A stretch of DNA of 64,000 nt from Lacisediminihabitans changchengi. Lineage in GTDB: Bacteria; Actinomycetota; Actinomycetes; Actinomycetales; Microbacteriaceae. Of this stretch, positions 53,324 to 62,154 are shown one piece after another; the first letter of the stretch is position 1; each line of letters opens with the position of its first letter. The position numbers and the translations under genes were made by a program. The stretch is taken from NCBI RefSeq assembly GCF_016634425.1, contig NZ_JAEPES010000005.1:124001-188000 (forward strand). The letters run 5' to 3'. Under the pieces are notes generated by a model. The model was not told the origin of the DNA and did no database searches. It worked only from the letters and a program-made list of their open reading frames with translations.

Positions 53324-54235
53324 TTGACGGCAGAACCACGCCGAGTCGTCTATACCGCACTCATCGGCAGGTACGAGCAACTCAATGAGCAGCCTGTCGC
53401 GCTAGAGACCGATATCGAATTCATCTGCTTCACTGATGACGAACAGCTCACAAGCAAGACCTGGAATATTCGGCTGATTACTCCGAGGTTTCCTCTCGAC
53501 ACCATCAGGAGCGCGCGCTACCTCAAGGTGCGTGGGCCGGAGATTCTTGGCGACTACGACGAAACTCTCTGGATCGACAACAGTGTCAGGCTGCGGGCGA
53601 CACCCAATCTGCTGCTGGACGAATGGCTCAGGGAGACCGATCTCGCCATTCCCGGCCATAGCTGGAGAACCAGTGTGATCGGGGAGTTTGACGCGGTCGC
53701 CGCGGACGGCTACGACGACCCTTCCCGCGTGTACGAACAGCTGATCCACTACTCGACCATCGTCCCGGCCGTGTTGGAGGAGGTGCCGTACTGGACGGCG
53801 CTTTTGGCTCGGCGCCGGACTTCCGAGGTGGATGCGGCCATGCAGCTCTGGTGGGACCACCTTCTGCGATATTCTCGCCGAGACCAGCTTTCGGTCAATT
53901 TCGCCCTGCGGAGCTCCGAGGTGGCTGTCACTCGGATGGTCTTGGACAATTCATCATCCCTCTGGCACGAGTGGCCCATTCGAGTTGATCGCAAGTGGGA
54001 CGTCACGCGCGACCGGATGACATCGGCGCTGCGCATCCCCTCCGCGGAGATCGGTCGACTCGAGAACGAACTGGCCGCCATCCGGGCGGACCAGTCGAAC
54101 CTCATGGCTGAGTGCCAGGTGCTGAAAGAAGAGGTCCTCGAGGCGAACGAACTCGCCGCCTCGTTCCAATCCAGCGCTTCGTGGAAACTCACGGCTCCCA
54201 TTCGAAGAGTCCTGTCACTCTTTCATCCGCGCTGA
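53324..54235 (+). CDS. DUF616/TOD1-like glycosyltransferase with C-terminal coiled coil
   Basis: About 303 residues. The N-terminal two thirds read RRVVYTALIGRYEQLNEQPV, then IEFICFTDD, ARYLKVRGPEIL and DETLWIDNSVRL, the pattern of the DUF616/MUCI70-type glycosyltransferase family, whose substrates are mostly unknown. Residues about 240-290 form a coiled coil (IGRLENELAAIRADQSNLMA). The end, SASWKLTAPIRRV, matches the tail of the glycosyltransferase at 62.2 kb. TTG 53324 follows GAGAGGA; GTG 53294 is an alternative. It overlaps no neighbour and is convergent with the GT2 gene. Confidence 0.8.
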   Translation: MTAEPRRVVYTALIGRYEQLNEQPVALETDIEFICFTDDEQLTSKTWNIRLITPRFPLDTIRSARYLKVRGPEILGDYDETLWIDNSVRLRATPNLLLDEWLRETDLAIPGHSWRTSVIGEFDAVAADGYDDPSRVYEQLIHYSTIVPAVLEEVPYWTALLARRRTSEVDAAMQLWWDHLLRYSRRDQLSVNFALRSSEVAVTRMVLDNSSSLWHEWPIRVDRKWDVTRDRMTSALRIPSAEIGRLENELAAIRADQSNLMAECQVLKEEVLEANELAASFQSSASWKLTAPIRRVLSLFHPR

Positions 54236-54245
54236 TCGCTCGCTC

Positions 54246-55208
54246 TCACGAGCGCGAGGCTGGTCTCGTGGGGATGTGCCCCGGGATGCTCAGCCAGTCG
54301 AAGAAGTCTTCCTTGCGATCGAAGAGCGCGTGACCCTGGTCCCGCTCGCTCAGCACGAACGAGAACGGCGACTCGACCATCGCGAGCGTCCATCCACTGT
54401 GTGCTGCGTAGCGGCTCATCCAGATGTCCTCCATGAAGAGGAATCGTGGGGGGATTGAGTGGAAGAATTCGGGGTCGTTGACGATGGCCGAATCACACAC
54501 GCATCCACCGGTACCGATGTGATCCGCTAGCTGGCCGGTCGCTTCGAGCTGCGTGCGATTCCAGTACGCCCCGTCGTTCGTCCACGCCCAGACCCCTCGC
54601 ACCGATCGCGGAGTAGCTGCGGCGAGGAGGTCGCTGACGAAGGTCGGCCCGAAGTTCTGGTCGTCGTCCATCATGATGTACGCACCGGTGTAGCCTCGCG
54701 CTACCAGCTCGCGCGCTGCGAGGAACCGGCCCATCCCTCCGATGTTGTGCGGGGACTCGACGAACTCGACGCTGTTCAACATCTCCGTCGGTGTGAACTC
54801 GTCGATGGCCCGCCGATACTGGGCGGAATGGTCAGGCTGGTTGTTCCAGAGCACAAGTCGAATCGTCGACTCCGTCGTCTGGGAAGAGAGGATGCCAAGA
54901 ATGTCGGCTAACCGTTCCGGCCGGTTCCAGAGACAGACGATGACGGCCACGGCAGTCGAACTCGGGGTGCCGACGAGTTCCTCGAAAACGATCGGGCCCC
55001 GAAGGAGGTCCCGGTAGGCCCGTGTCCGCCGACATTGCTCCGGCAGTCGCCGAATCGTTGCCGCCGTTTTGTGGGTGCCGTTCAGAATGGCCTGAACAAG
55101 TCGCCGACAGGTTGCGACGGCGCTACGGGTGTTCGTGAGTGCACGGCGAGCCGGTGACTCGAGGCCGAGCCGGCGCACCAGCGAGACCGAGCGGGATATG
55201 AGGGTCAT
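54246..55208 (-). CDS. GT2-family glycosyltransferase (GlfT2/galactofuranosyl-like)
   Basis: A 320-residue GT-A enzyme. An N-terminal helical extension of about 80 residues precedes VAVIVCLWNRPERLADIL; NIGGMGRFLAARELV and the metal-binding IMMDDDQNFGP (DDD) follow, then FLFMEDIWMSRYAAHSGW with the catalytic ED. These features resemble actinobacterial galactofuranosyl- and rhamnosyl-transferases; the substrate is inferred only broadly. It lies 16 bases after the next GT2 gene, in the same leftward unit. Confidence 0.85.
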   Translation of the reverse strand: MTLISRSVSLVRRLGLESPARRALTNTRSAVATCRRLVQAILNGTHKTAATIRRLPEQCRRTRAYRDLLRGPIVFEELVGTPSSTAVAVIVCLWNRPERLADILGILSSQTTESTIRLVLWNNQPDHSAQYRRAIDEFTPTEMLNSVEFVESPHNIGGMGRFLAARELVARGYTGAYIMMDDDQNFGPTFVSDLLAAATPRSVRGVWAWTNDGAYWNRTQLEATGQLADHIGTGGCVCDSAIVNDPEFFHSIPPRFLFMEDIWMSRYAAHSGWTLAMVESPFSFVLSERDQGHALFDRKEDFFDWLSIPGHIPTRPASRS

Positions 55209-55224
55209 GATCTCCCGTTGCCAA

Positions 55225-56103
55225 TCAGGGGCGCCGCGAACGCCGCGCGAGCAAGGCCGACCTCACGGCGAGTCCGATCGACAGAGTGACCCGCACCGGC
55301 CATAGCACCCAACCCGAGTATTTTCGGCTGAGGAACCGGCGCGCGCTCGTGTGGTGGGCTCTGATCATCAGGCCGGAGTTGTCGCTGGTCGAGTGGGCCC
55401 CGCTGTGCGTCACGACCGCGTCCGGCTCGTAGACGTTCCTGAACCCGGCCTTGCCGAGTCGGTAGCCGAGGTCGACATCTTCGAAGTACATGAAGTATCC
55501 GTCATCGAATCCGCCGAGGCTGTCGAATGCCGAGCGACGCACGAGTAGGCATGCCCCCGAGAGCCAGCCCGCATCCCGGCGTTCTTCAGTGGTGGACGTG
55601 TCGCGCCGGTAGGCACGCGTCCACGGGTTGCCGATCCAGATGTTGGCGAAGAGGGCGTGACCGATCCCGGTGCGCAGGGAGGGCACAGCTCGCGCCGACG
55701 GATACACCGCGCCATCCGTCATAATCGACGGACCAACCGCTCCGATCATAGGATCTGTGCTTCCGACAGCGAGAAGAGTGTCGATCGAGCCTGGCTGCAG
55801 CACAACATCCGGGTTGCTGATCAGCACCCACTCGATCGAATTCGGCAGGGTGCGCACCGCCAGGTTCATCGCGCCACCGTAGCCGTAATTGTGATCGAGA
55901 GGCAGATAGGACGCCGCGGCCGCGCGAGCCAGGCGTTCGGCCTCGGAGTCGTTGGCGCGGTTGTCTGCTACGACGACGGCGAGGGGAAGAGCGCTCGCGG
56001 CCGGCACGGAATCCAGGAATCCGCCGAGCACGTCGGCCGAGCCAAAGCTGACCGTCACGACACCGACCACGGGCGGGGAAGGCTGGTGCGCGGAGGGTGT
56101 CAT
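55225..56103 (-). CDS. GT2-family glycosyltransferase, probable rhamnosyltransferase
   Basis: A 292-residue GT-A enzyme of the WbbL-like group. It has VVGVVTVSFGSADVLGGFLD, LDHNYGYGGAMNLAVRTL, the nucleotide-sugar motif SNPDVVLQPG, WLSGACLLVRRSAFDSLGGF and DDGYFMYFEDVDLGYRLGKA. The latter blocks are typical of rhamnosyltransferases, fitting the rhamnose pathway genes around it. It is divergent from the ABC exporter genes. Confidence 0.87.
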   Translation of the reverse strand: MTPSAHQPSPPVVGVVTVSFGSADVLGGFLDSVPAASALPLAVVVADNRANDSEAERLARAAAASYLPLDHNYGYGGAMNLAVRTLPNSIEWVLISNPDVVLQPGSIDTLLAVGSTDPMIGAVGPSIMTDGAVYPSARAVPSLRTGIGHALFANIWIGNPWTRAYRRDTSTTEERRDAGWLSGACLLVRRSAFDSLGGFDDGYFMYFEDVDLGYRLGKAGFRNVYEPDAVVTHSGAHSTSDNSGLMIRAHHTSARRFLSRKYSGWVLWPVRVTLSIGLAVRSALLARRSRRP

Positions 56104-56187
56104 CGGTAGGTAATCATACTTCTAGGCTAGATTGTTCCGAGCTTCACGGCTCGATTCGTGAGCGCACGTGAACTCCAGCGAGGATCG

Positions 56188-57024
56188 ATGAAATACCTGA
56201 ACGAAGTGTGGGGCTCCCGCGAGCTGCTCTTCAACCTCACCTCTCGCGAGGTCAGGGGTAAGTACAAGCGCACGGTGTTCGGCCAACTCTGGTCATTGGT
56301 CAACCCTCTTGCTTTGATGCTCATCTATACGTTCGTCTTTGGGTTCATCTTCAAGAGCAACCCTCCTCCCGGGAGCCCGAGCGGTCTCGATGTGTTTCCG
56401 TTGTGGCTTCTGTGTGGATTGCTCCCGTGGACCTTCTTTTCCAGCGTGGTGTCGACAAGTGCCGGTTCGCTTGTCGCGAACTCCGGTCTCATTCAGAAAG
56501 TGTCGTTCAGTCGCATAGTGCTCCCACTGTCGACAGTCGGGGCGAGCGCCTACAACTGGGCGTTCGAAATGGTCGTGCTGCTTATTGCAATTACGATCGC
56601 CGGTGGGTTTGTGCTTCCGTGGCTGCCGCTGGTTATCGTCGCGATGGCGCTGCTCGCGGTGTTCGCCGCCGGGATCGGTCTTTTGTTCTCGATCATGACG
56701 GTGTACTTCCGTGACACAGAATATCTCCTCGGGATCGTTCTCCAGTTTTGGATCTATCTCACGCCGATCATCTACCCGATCTCCCTGGTGACCAATGAAT
56801 CAGCCAAACACGATGGCCTGCTGGGAACACCCATTACGATTCTCGGTCTTTACGAACTCAACCCGATGGTGCATTTCACGGCGATCTTCCGAGAATTGAT
56901 CTACGACAATCGCTGGCCAGACACGAACGAATGGCTTATCTGTGTGCTTTGGTCGCTTGCCGCGATCGGGTTCGGAATGCTGGTCTTCCGCAAGAACGAA
57001 CGCAACCTGGCGGAGGCCCTGTGA
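56188..57024 (+). CDS. Polysaccharide ABC exporter, membrane component (Wzm-like)
   Basis: About 278 residues with six membrane spans, ABC-2 type. The N-terminus LTSREVRGKYKRTVFGQLWS and the span NPLALMLIYTFVFGFIFK are typical of O-antigen/teichoic acid exporters; YFRDTEYLLGIVLQFWIYLTPIIYP is the conserved central block (seen as FRDTEYLL and YLTPIIYPISL). ATG 56188 follows CGAGGATCG; GTG 56158 is an alternative. The ATPase gene overlaps its stop. Confidence 0.91.
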   Translation: MKYLNEVWGSRELLFNLTSREVRGKYKRTVFGQLWSLVNPLALMLIYTFVFGFIFKSNPPPGSPSGLDVFPLWLLCGLLPWTFFSSVVSTSAGSLVANSGLIQKVSFSRIVLPLSTVGASAYNWAFEMVVLLIAITIAGGFVLPWLPLVIVAMALLAVFAAGIGLLFSIMTVYFRDTEYLLGIVLQFWIYLTPIIYPISLVTNESAKHDGLLGTPITILGLYELNPMVHFTAIFRELIYDNRWPDTNEWLICVLWSLAAIGFGMLVFRKNERNLAEAL

Positions 57025-57761
57025 GCAACATCGCTGTCAGTGTGGATCATGTCACCAAGAGCTTCCGGATGTACCACGAGCGCAATCAGAGCCTGAAATC
57101 CGCCATCATGCGCGGTCGGACATCCGTGCATGAGGACTTCCTGGCTCTGGACGACGTCTCTTTCGACGTTCCCATCGGGTCGACCTTCGGATTGATCGGG
57201 AGCAACGGCTCGGGAAAGTCGACTCTGCTTAAGTGCCTGGCGAACATCTACTACCCGAACAAGGGCGAAATCACCCACTTTGGCAAGATCGCGGCGATGC
57301 TCGAGGTGGGATCCGGTTTCCACGCCGAGCTCTCCGGCCGGGAGAACATCTTCCTCAACGGCTCGATCCTCGGGATGTCGAAGAAGGAAGTTACCCGCAA
57401 GTTCGACGAAATAGTTGACTTCTCGGGCGTCGAGCAGTTCATCGACCAGCCGGTGAAGAACTATTCCTCCGGCATGTATGTGCGTCTCGGTTTCGCTATC
57501 GCCATCAATGTCGACCCGGACATCCTCGTGGTGGATGAAGTCCTTGCGGTAGGAGACGCCGAATTCCAGGAGAAGTGCTTCCGCAAGTTTGAGGACTTCA
57601 AGAGGGCTGGCAAGACCGTCATCCTGGTCAGCCATTCGATGGACACCGTCCAGAACATGTGCGACCACGCAGCGTGGCTCAACCGTGGAGAGCTCAGGGC
57701 CGTCGGCGCAGCAAAGCCGACCATCGCGGCCTACCTGGACTCACTCCACATTCCCGAGTAG
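57021..57761 (+). CDS. Polysaccharide ABC exporter, ATP-binding component (Wzt-like)
   Basis: A 246-residue ATPase pairing with the preceding permease. Walker A is GSNGSGKST, the signature YSSGMYVRLGFA and Walker B ILVVDEVLAVGD, with the tell-tale LEVGSGFHAELSGRENIFLN of the Wzt/TagH group. There is no C-terminal carbohydrate-binding extension, so export is probably coupled to chain ends in another way. GTG 57021 overlaps the permease stop (GTGA). Confidence 0.93.
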   Translation: MSNIAVSVDHVTKSFRMYHERNQSLKSAIMRGRTSVHEDFLALDDVSFDVPIGSTFGLIGSNGSGKSTLLKCLANIYYPNKGEITHFGKIAAMLEVGSGFHAELSGRENIFLNGSILGMSKKEVTRKFDEIVDFSGVEQFIDQPVKNYSSGMYVRLGFAIAINVDPDILVVDEVLAVGDAEFQEKCFRKFEDFKRAGKTVILVSHSMDTVQNMCDHAAWLNRGELRAVGAAKPTIAAYLDSLHIPE

Positions 57762-57806
57762 CCCGATCGGGATTGCCGAACGGTGCCCTCCGATAGGCTC
57801 GTAGAC

Positions 57807-58418
57807 GTGCAAATCCGAGAGCTATCAATACCAGACGCCTACGAGATAACCCCGATCCAACGTAGAGATGATCGCGGCGTCTTTCTCGAGTGGTATCGAC
57901 ATGACCTGCTCGAGGAGGCCGTCGGCCACTCCCTCGATCTCCGGCAGGCCAACACCTCGGTGTCTCAGAAAGGCGTGGTGCGCGGGATTCACTTCGCCGA
58001 TATCCCGCCGGGACAGGCTAAGTACGTCACGGCTCCGCATGGGGCCGTCGTCGACTTTGTCGTCGACATCCGGGTCGGCTCGCCCACCTTCGGCGAGTGG
58101 GACTCGGTGCTGCTCGACAGCATCGATCGACGTGCGATCTATTTGGGCGAGGGGCTCGGGCACGCGTTCGTGGCGCTGACCGATGACGCGACGGTGAGTT
58201 ATCTGGTGAGCGACACCTACAACGCGAGCCGCGAGCACGGGATCGATCCGACGGACCCGGCTATCGGACTGGTCTTCCCCCCGGAAATCGGCGAACTCCT
58301 GCTCTCCCCGAAGGACACGGACGCGCCGTCGCTCGCGGAAGCCGCCGAACTCGGGTTGCTTCCCCGGTGGGCGGATGCGCGCGCGTTCTACAAATCGCTC
58401 GATACGAAGGTCGTCTGA
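57807..58418 (+). CDS. rfbC: dTDP-4-dehydrorhamnose 3,5-epimerase
   Basis: Epimerises the 4-keto sugar on the way to dTDP-L-rhamnose. The 203-residue cupin protein has DRGVFLEWYR, RQANTSVSQKGVVRGIHF, a catalytic His in RGIHF, GAVVDFVVDIRVGSPTFGEW and GLGHAFVALTDDATVSYLV. GTG 57807 gives the typical start; GTG 57783 is an alternative. rfbA follows after three bases. Confidence 0.94.
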   Translation: MQIRELSIPDAYEITPIQRRDDRGVFLEWYRHDLLEEAVGHSLDLRQANTSVSQKGVVRGIHFADIPPGQAKYVTAPHGAVVDFVVDIRVGSPTFGEWDSVLLDSIDRRAIYLGEGLGHAFVALTDDATVSYLVSDTYNASREHGIDPTDPAIGLVFPPEIGELLLSPKDTDAPSLAEAAELGLLPRWADARAFYKSLDTKVV

Positions 58419-58421
58419 ACC

Positions 58422-59285
58422 ATGCGCGGAATCATCCTTGCCGGCGGCAGCGGAACACGCCTGTGGCCTATCACCCGTGGTATCTCCAAGCAGCTGATGC
58501 CGATCTACGACAAGCCGATGATCTATTACCCCCTGTCGACGCTCATGATGGCGGGCATCCGGGAGATCCTGATCATCACGACTCCCGAGTACAACGAGCA
58601 GTTCCGGGCGCTGCTCGGCGATGGTAGCGCCCTCGGCATCCGTCTCGAGTACGCGGTACAGCCGTCGCCGGATGGCCTCGCGCAGGCCTTCATCATCGGT
58701 GAGGAGTTCATCGGGGACGAGAGCGTCGCTCTCGTGCTGGGCGACAATATTTTCCACGGCGCGGGGCTGGGGCAGTCGCTTCGCACGAATGGGGAGGTCG
58801 TCGGCGGCCTCATCTTCGCGTACCACGTGGCGAATCCGACGGCCTATGGTGTTGTCGAGTTCGACAAGAACATGGTCGCCAAGTCGATCGAGGAGAAGCC
58901 GGTCGTCCCGAAGAGCAACTATGCGGTGCCCGGTCTTTATTTCTATGACAATTCCGTGGTGGAGATAGCCAAGACCATCGAGCCGAGTGCTCGAGGGGAA
59001 CTGGAGATCTCCACGGTCAACGAGCGCTATCTCGCCGCCGGGGCGCTGCAGGTGCAGGTGCTCGACCGAGGAGTCGCCTGGCTCGATACCGGCACCTTCG
59101 AATCGATGATGCAGGCATCCGAGTACGTGCGTGTCATCGAAGACCGGCAGGGGTTCAAGGTCGGCTGCATCGAAGAGATCGCCTGGCGTGCGGGCTGGAT
59201 CGACGACGATCAACTCGCCGGTCTTGCCGTGCCGTTGCGGAAGAGCGGATACGGCGTCTACCTGTCGAGCCTCCTCGGAGCATAG
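58422..59285 (+). CDS. rfbA: Glucose-1-phosphate thymidylyltransferase
   Basis: First enzyme of the dTDP-rhamnose pathway. The 287-residue protein starts [20 protein letters not shown], then [45 protein letters not shown]-type [20 protein letters not shown] and [14 protein letters not shown]. All are diagnostic of RmlA. It is cotranscribed with rfbC. Confidence 0.97.
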   Translation: MRGIILAGGSGTRLWPITRGISKQLMPIYDKPMIYYPLSTLMMAGIREILIITTPEYNEQFRALLGDGSALGIRLEYAVQPSPDGLAQAFIIGEEFIGDESVALVLGDNIFHGAGLGQSLRTNGEVVGGLIFAYHVANPTAYGVVEFDKNMVAKSIEEKPVVPKSNYAVPGLYFYDNSVVEIAKTIEPSARGELEISTVNERYLAAGALQVQVLDRGVAWLDTGTFESMMQASEYVRVIEDRQGFKVGCIEEIAWRAGWIDDDQLAGLAVPLRKSGYGVYLSSLLGA

Positions 59286-59374
59286 GGGGCACCCAGCGGC
59301 CCCCATACGGGGAGTGTTGACGATGAATCGCGTCTCCTATGCTCAGACCAACCCGAACTCCATGATTGGTCTCT

Positions 59375-60592
59375 GTGATAGCGCTCCGCCTTCTACCCGT
59401 CCTCGTCACAGCCATCGCCCTCGTCATGCCGGTGACTGCCGCGCATGCCCTTGTGCCCGGCGTCACCTCGGGGGCGGTCACCTCGGGGGCGGTCACCTCG
59501 ACGCCGCAGAGGTTGGCCGGTGGCGACAGGTATTCGACGTCCGTGGCGATAGCCTCCCGATTCGCGGAAGGCGTACCGGTGGCCTATGTCGCGACAGGCA
59601 CGAACTATCCGGACGCCCTGAGTGCTGCGCCCGCTGCGGCCGCTCTCGGAGGTCCGCTGCTGCTGACCGCCCCTGATTCGCTTCCCGCCGTGGTGGCCGC
59701 GGAGATCACGCGTCTCGCGCCGCAGCTGATCGTTGTGGTGGGCGGCAACGCGGCGGTATCGCCGGAGGTCTACGACCAGCTTTCCGCGATGACACCGGCG
59801 ATTCGTCGCGACTCGGGAGTGGATCGGTACGAGACCTCCCGCACCATCAACCGCAACGCATTCCCCGCGGGAAGCCCGAGCGCCTTTGTCGCAACCGGAA
59901 CGAATTTCCCGGATGCGCTGAGCGCCTCCGCCGCAGCAGGGAGCGTCAGCGCTCCGGTCGTCCTGGTGGACGGTTCCGCCTCCGCCGTCGCGCCGGCCAC
60001 TAGCGAGTTGCTCACCTCGCTTCACGTCACGTCGGTGAAGATCGCGGGCGGCACCGCAGTCGTGTCGGAAAGCCTCTCGGCGTCCCTCCGGACGGTGACC
60101 GGGGTGGGCGTCGTCTCGCGCCTGGCCGGAGCGGACCGCTACTCGACATCCGTGGCCATCAACAACGGGTCGTTCGAATCCGCGCCGACCGTGTTCCTGG
60201 CTGTGGGCTCAGGATTTGCTGACGCGCTCGCCGGCGCGGCGCTCGCCGGCCACGATCACGCGCCGCTGTTCGTGACCCCGGGCAACTGCGTCTACGCCTC
60301 GACTCTCGCCGAGATGGCGCGCCTCGGCGCTACGACCCACGTGCTTCTCGGCGGTCCGGCGGCGTTGACTTCCGGTGTCGAGAACCTGATCACCTGCGAG
60401 TCGCTGAGCCAGCCCGTTCCTGATGTGCAGCCGACGGTTCCGCCGCGGCCGAGCTCCGGCATTAACTGCTCGAGCTTCTCGACGCAACCTGAGGCGCAGG
60501 CCTTCTACAACCTCTACTACCCCGCCTACGGTGACATCGCTCGCCTCGATCGAGACAACGACGGCATCGCCTGCGAGAGCCTGCCGCGCTGA
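59375..60592 (+). CDS. Secreted protein with three CWB2 repeats and C-terminal Excalibur domain
   Basis: About 405 residues. A hydrophobic signal peptide (LLPVLVTAIALVMPVTAAHA) is followed by a short tandem (TSGAV twice), three CWB2 cell-wall-binding repeats (each with GGDRYSTS-, VDRYETS- or ADRYSTS-type motifs, NYPDA/NFPDA/GFADA and VVGG/IAGG/LLGG) and, after a Pro-rich linker, an Excalibur module: NCSSFSTQPEAQAFYN and DRDNDGIACE, a putative calcium-binding site. No enzymatic domain is seen. GTG 59375 or TTG 59366 may start it. It is the second CWB2 protein in this locus. Confidence 0.86.
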   Translation: MIALRLLPVLVTAIALVMPVTAAHALVPGVTSGAVTSGAVTSTPQRLAGGDRYSTSVAIASRFAEGVPVAYVATGTNYPDALSAAPAAAALGGPLLLTAPDSLPAVVAAEITRLAPQLIVVVGGNAAVSPEVYDQLSAMTPAIRRDSGVDRYETSRTINRNAFPAGSPSAFVATGTNFPDALSASAAAGSVSAPVVLVDGSASAVAPATSELLTSLHVTSVKIAGGTAVVSESLSASLRTVTGVGVVSRLAGADRYSTSVAINNGSFESAPTVFLAVGSGFADALAGAALAGHDHAPLFVTPGNCVYASTLAEMARLGATTHVLLGGPAALTSGVENLITCESLSQPVPDVQPTVPPRPSSGINCSSFSTQPEAQAFYNLYYPAYGDIARLDRDNDGIACESLPR

Positions 60593-60618
60593 ATGCATCG
60601 GATCGCTGAGACGCTCGA

Positions 60619-61959
60619 CTATCCGATCTGACAGAACAGGGCGAGCACGCTGAGCCCGGCTCCGTAGGCAAGAATCAGCCATTCGCTGAGGTTGTTGCGA
60701 ACCAGCATTCCGACCGCCACCACGGACATCGGCGCGAGCGGTTGCCCGTAGCGGGGCGAGACCGGCGCGCCGGTTCCAAGAACCACCTGCATCGATAGCG
60801 CGAGCAAGGGTGCGAACACGGTGAACGCCACCGCCGTGGCTATGGCCCACGCTCGATTCAGGGTCCAGCCTCGGGTGCTAATGAACCATCCGAAGATCCC
60901 GACCATGACCAGAACTATGAAAGGTGCGGTCAACAGGGTTGGTATCGGGCTGACTCCTGATATCCCATCGCGAGGGAAGAAGAAGACGAATACGTTCGCG
61001 GCCAGCCCGTGGGGCGTGACGTTGCCAGACAAACCCTGATCGGGTCCGTCGCCCACGCGCGTCGCCCGTCGAATCAGGAGCCAGATCCCCTGCGCGACGG
61101 CGGACGACACGGCGGCGATCAGGGCCCACTTGATCATCGTGCGAGATCGCGGAATGGAATCATTCACGGGCGCGCGCCGCCGGACGATCGCGTAGATGAC
61201 CAGCATGATGACAACGAGGCCGACAGCGAAGATATTGGTGACTTTGAGAAGAGTTCCGATCACCGAGGCGGCGACCAACCAACCTCCGAATCTCCCTGAC
61301 TTCACAAACCGCGCGCCCAGGAAGGCGACGGTGGCTCCGGCGACGAGACTCGGAGCATCCGTGCTGATGTAGCTGAAGGCGTAGTGCGTCGAGACGAGGC
61401 CGATCACTCCGAGTCCGAGCCCGAGCGTCAGTCTCTTACTCAGCTTGAATTCGCGGCACAGCAGATAGAGCATGATGAGCCCGGCGACTAGCCAGAGTGA
61501 CCCGACAGCTCGCGCGGCGGTCAGGAGCGAAACGCCGGTGACGAACTGAATGACCTTCGCTACCGCCCAGGTGGGGGCGAAATAGGCGGGGGTGTAGAGG
61601 TCGGCGGTGGTGAGTCCCTGCTGCGGGTAGACCGAGGGCGTGTCGTAGGTGCCCGTCGGCCCGGTACACGGCTCGCCTCTTGGACCGAACGTGTCGCCGT
61701 TGCAGGCCATGGCCTCAAGGCCAGCCTCGCCGATCGTTTCGCCCTGGCGCACAAAGCCCTCGGTCGGAACCTTCGTGATGTAGTCGTAGTAGACCCACTC
61801 GTCGTACGGCGAAAACGTCGGCCCATTTTTATCGACGTTCGTGAGGGTCGCCGAGAACCCCACGATCACGAGGAGTGCCACGGCCCAGAACCTGGTGATC
61901 CATCGGACGGCTGTCGCTTTGATATCTCGGGGTGGGCTCGAATTGATCTGGATGGTCAC
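60619..61959 (-). CDS. Polytopic membrane protein, possible GT-C glycosyltransferase
   Basis: About 446 residues with ten or more hydrophobic segments. After the first span a large loop contains SPYDEWVYYDYITKVPTEGF, where the acidic DEW residues occupy the position of the catalytic Asp in GT-C enzymes, and CNGDTFGPRGEPC. This layout suggests a polyprenyl-sugar-dependent transferase or a related surface-polysaccharide membrane protein, but I do not recognise a specific family. GTG 61959 or TTG 61971 may be the start. It is convergent with the CWB2 gene and divergent from the next glycosyltransferase. Confidence 0.72.
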   Translation of the reverse strand: MTIQINSSPPRDIKATAVRWITRFWAVALLVIVGFSATLTNVDKNGPTFSPYDEWVYYDYITKVPTEGFVRQGETIGEAGLEAMACNGDTFGPRGEPCTGPTGTYDTPSVYPQQGLTTADLYTPAYFAPTWAVAKVIQFVTGVSLLTAARAVGSLWLVAGLIMLYLLCREFKLSKRLTLGLGLGVIGLVSTHYAFSYISTDAPSLVAGATVAFLGARFVKSGRFGGWLVAASVIGTLLKVTNIFAVGLVVIMLVIYAIVRRRAPVNDSIPRSRTMIKWALIAAVSSAVAQGIWLLIRRATRVGDGPDQGLSGNVTPHGLAANVFVFFFPRDGISGVSPIPTLLTAPFIVLVMVGIFGWFISTRGWTLNRAWAIATAVAFTVFAPLLALSMQVVLGTGAPVSPRYGQPLAPMSVVAVGMLVRNNLSEWLILAYGAGLSVLALFCQIG

Positions 61960-62154
61960 TGGTGGCCCCAACGTAGTTTCTCGTGCGGAATAACGCAGGT
62001 CAGCCTAATCGCACCCACGCGCGTTCACACTGTCTTCGGCACCGCCCAGTGTTAACATGAGGCAGGCACGCGGGGTTCGTGCCGGATCTCCCTCGTCGTC
62101 CGGGTCGGTATCCGGGGGCCGACGGTTGATTGATTTTAAGGATGTTTTTTCCCA

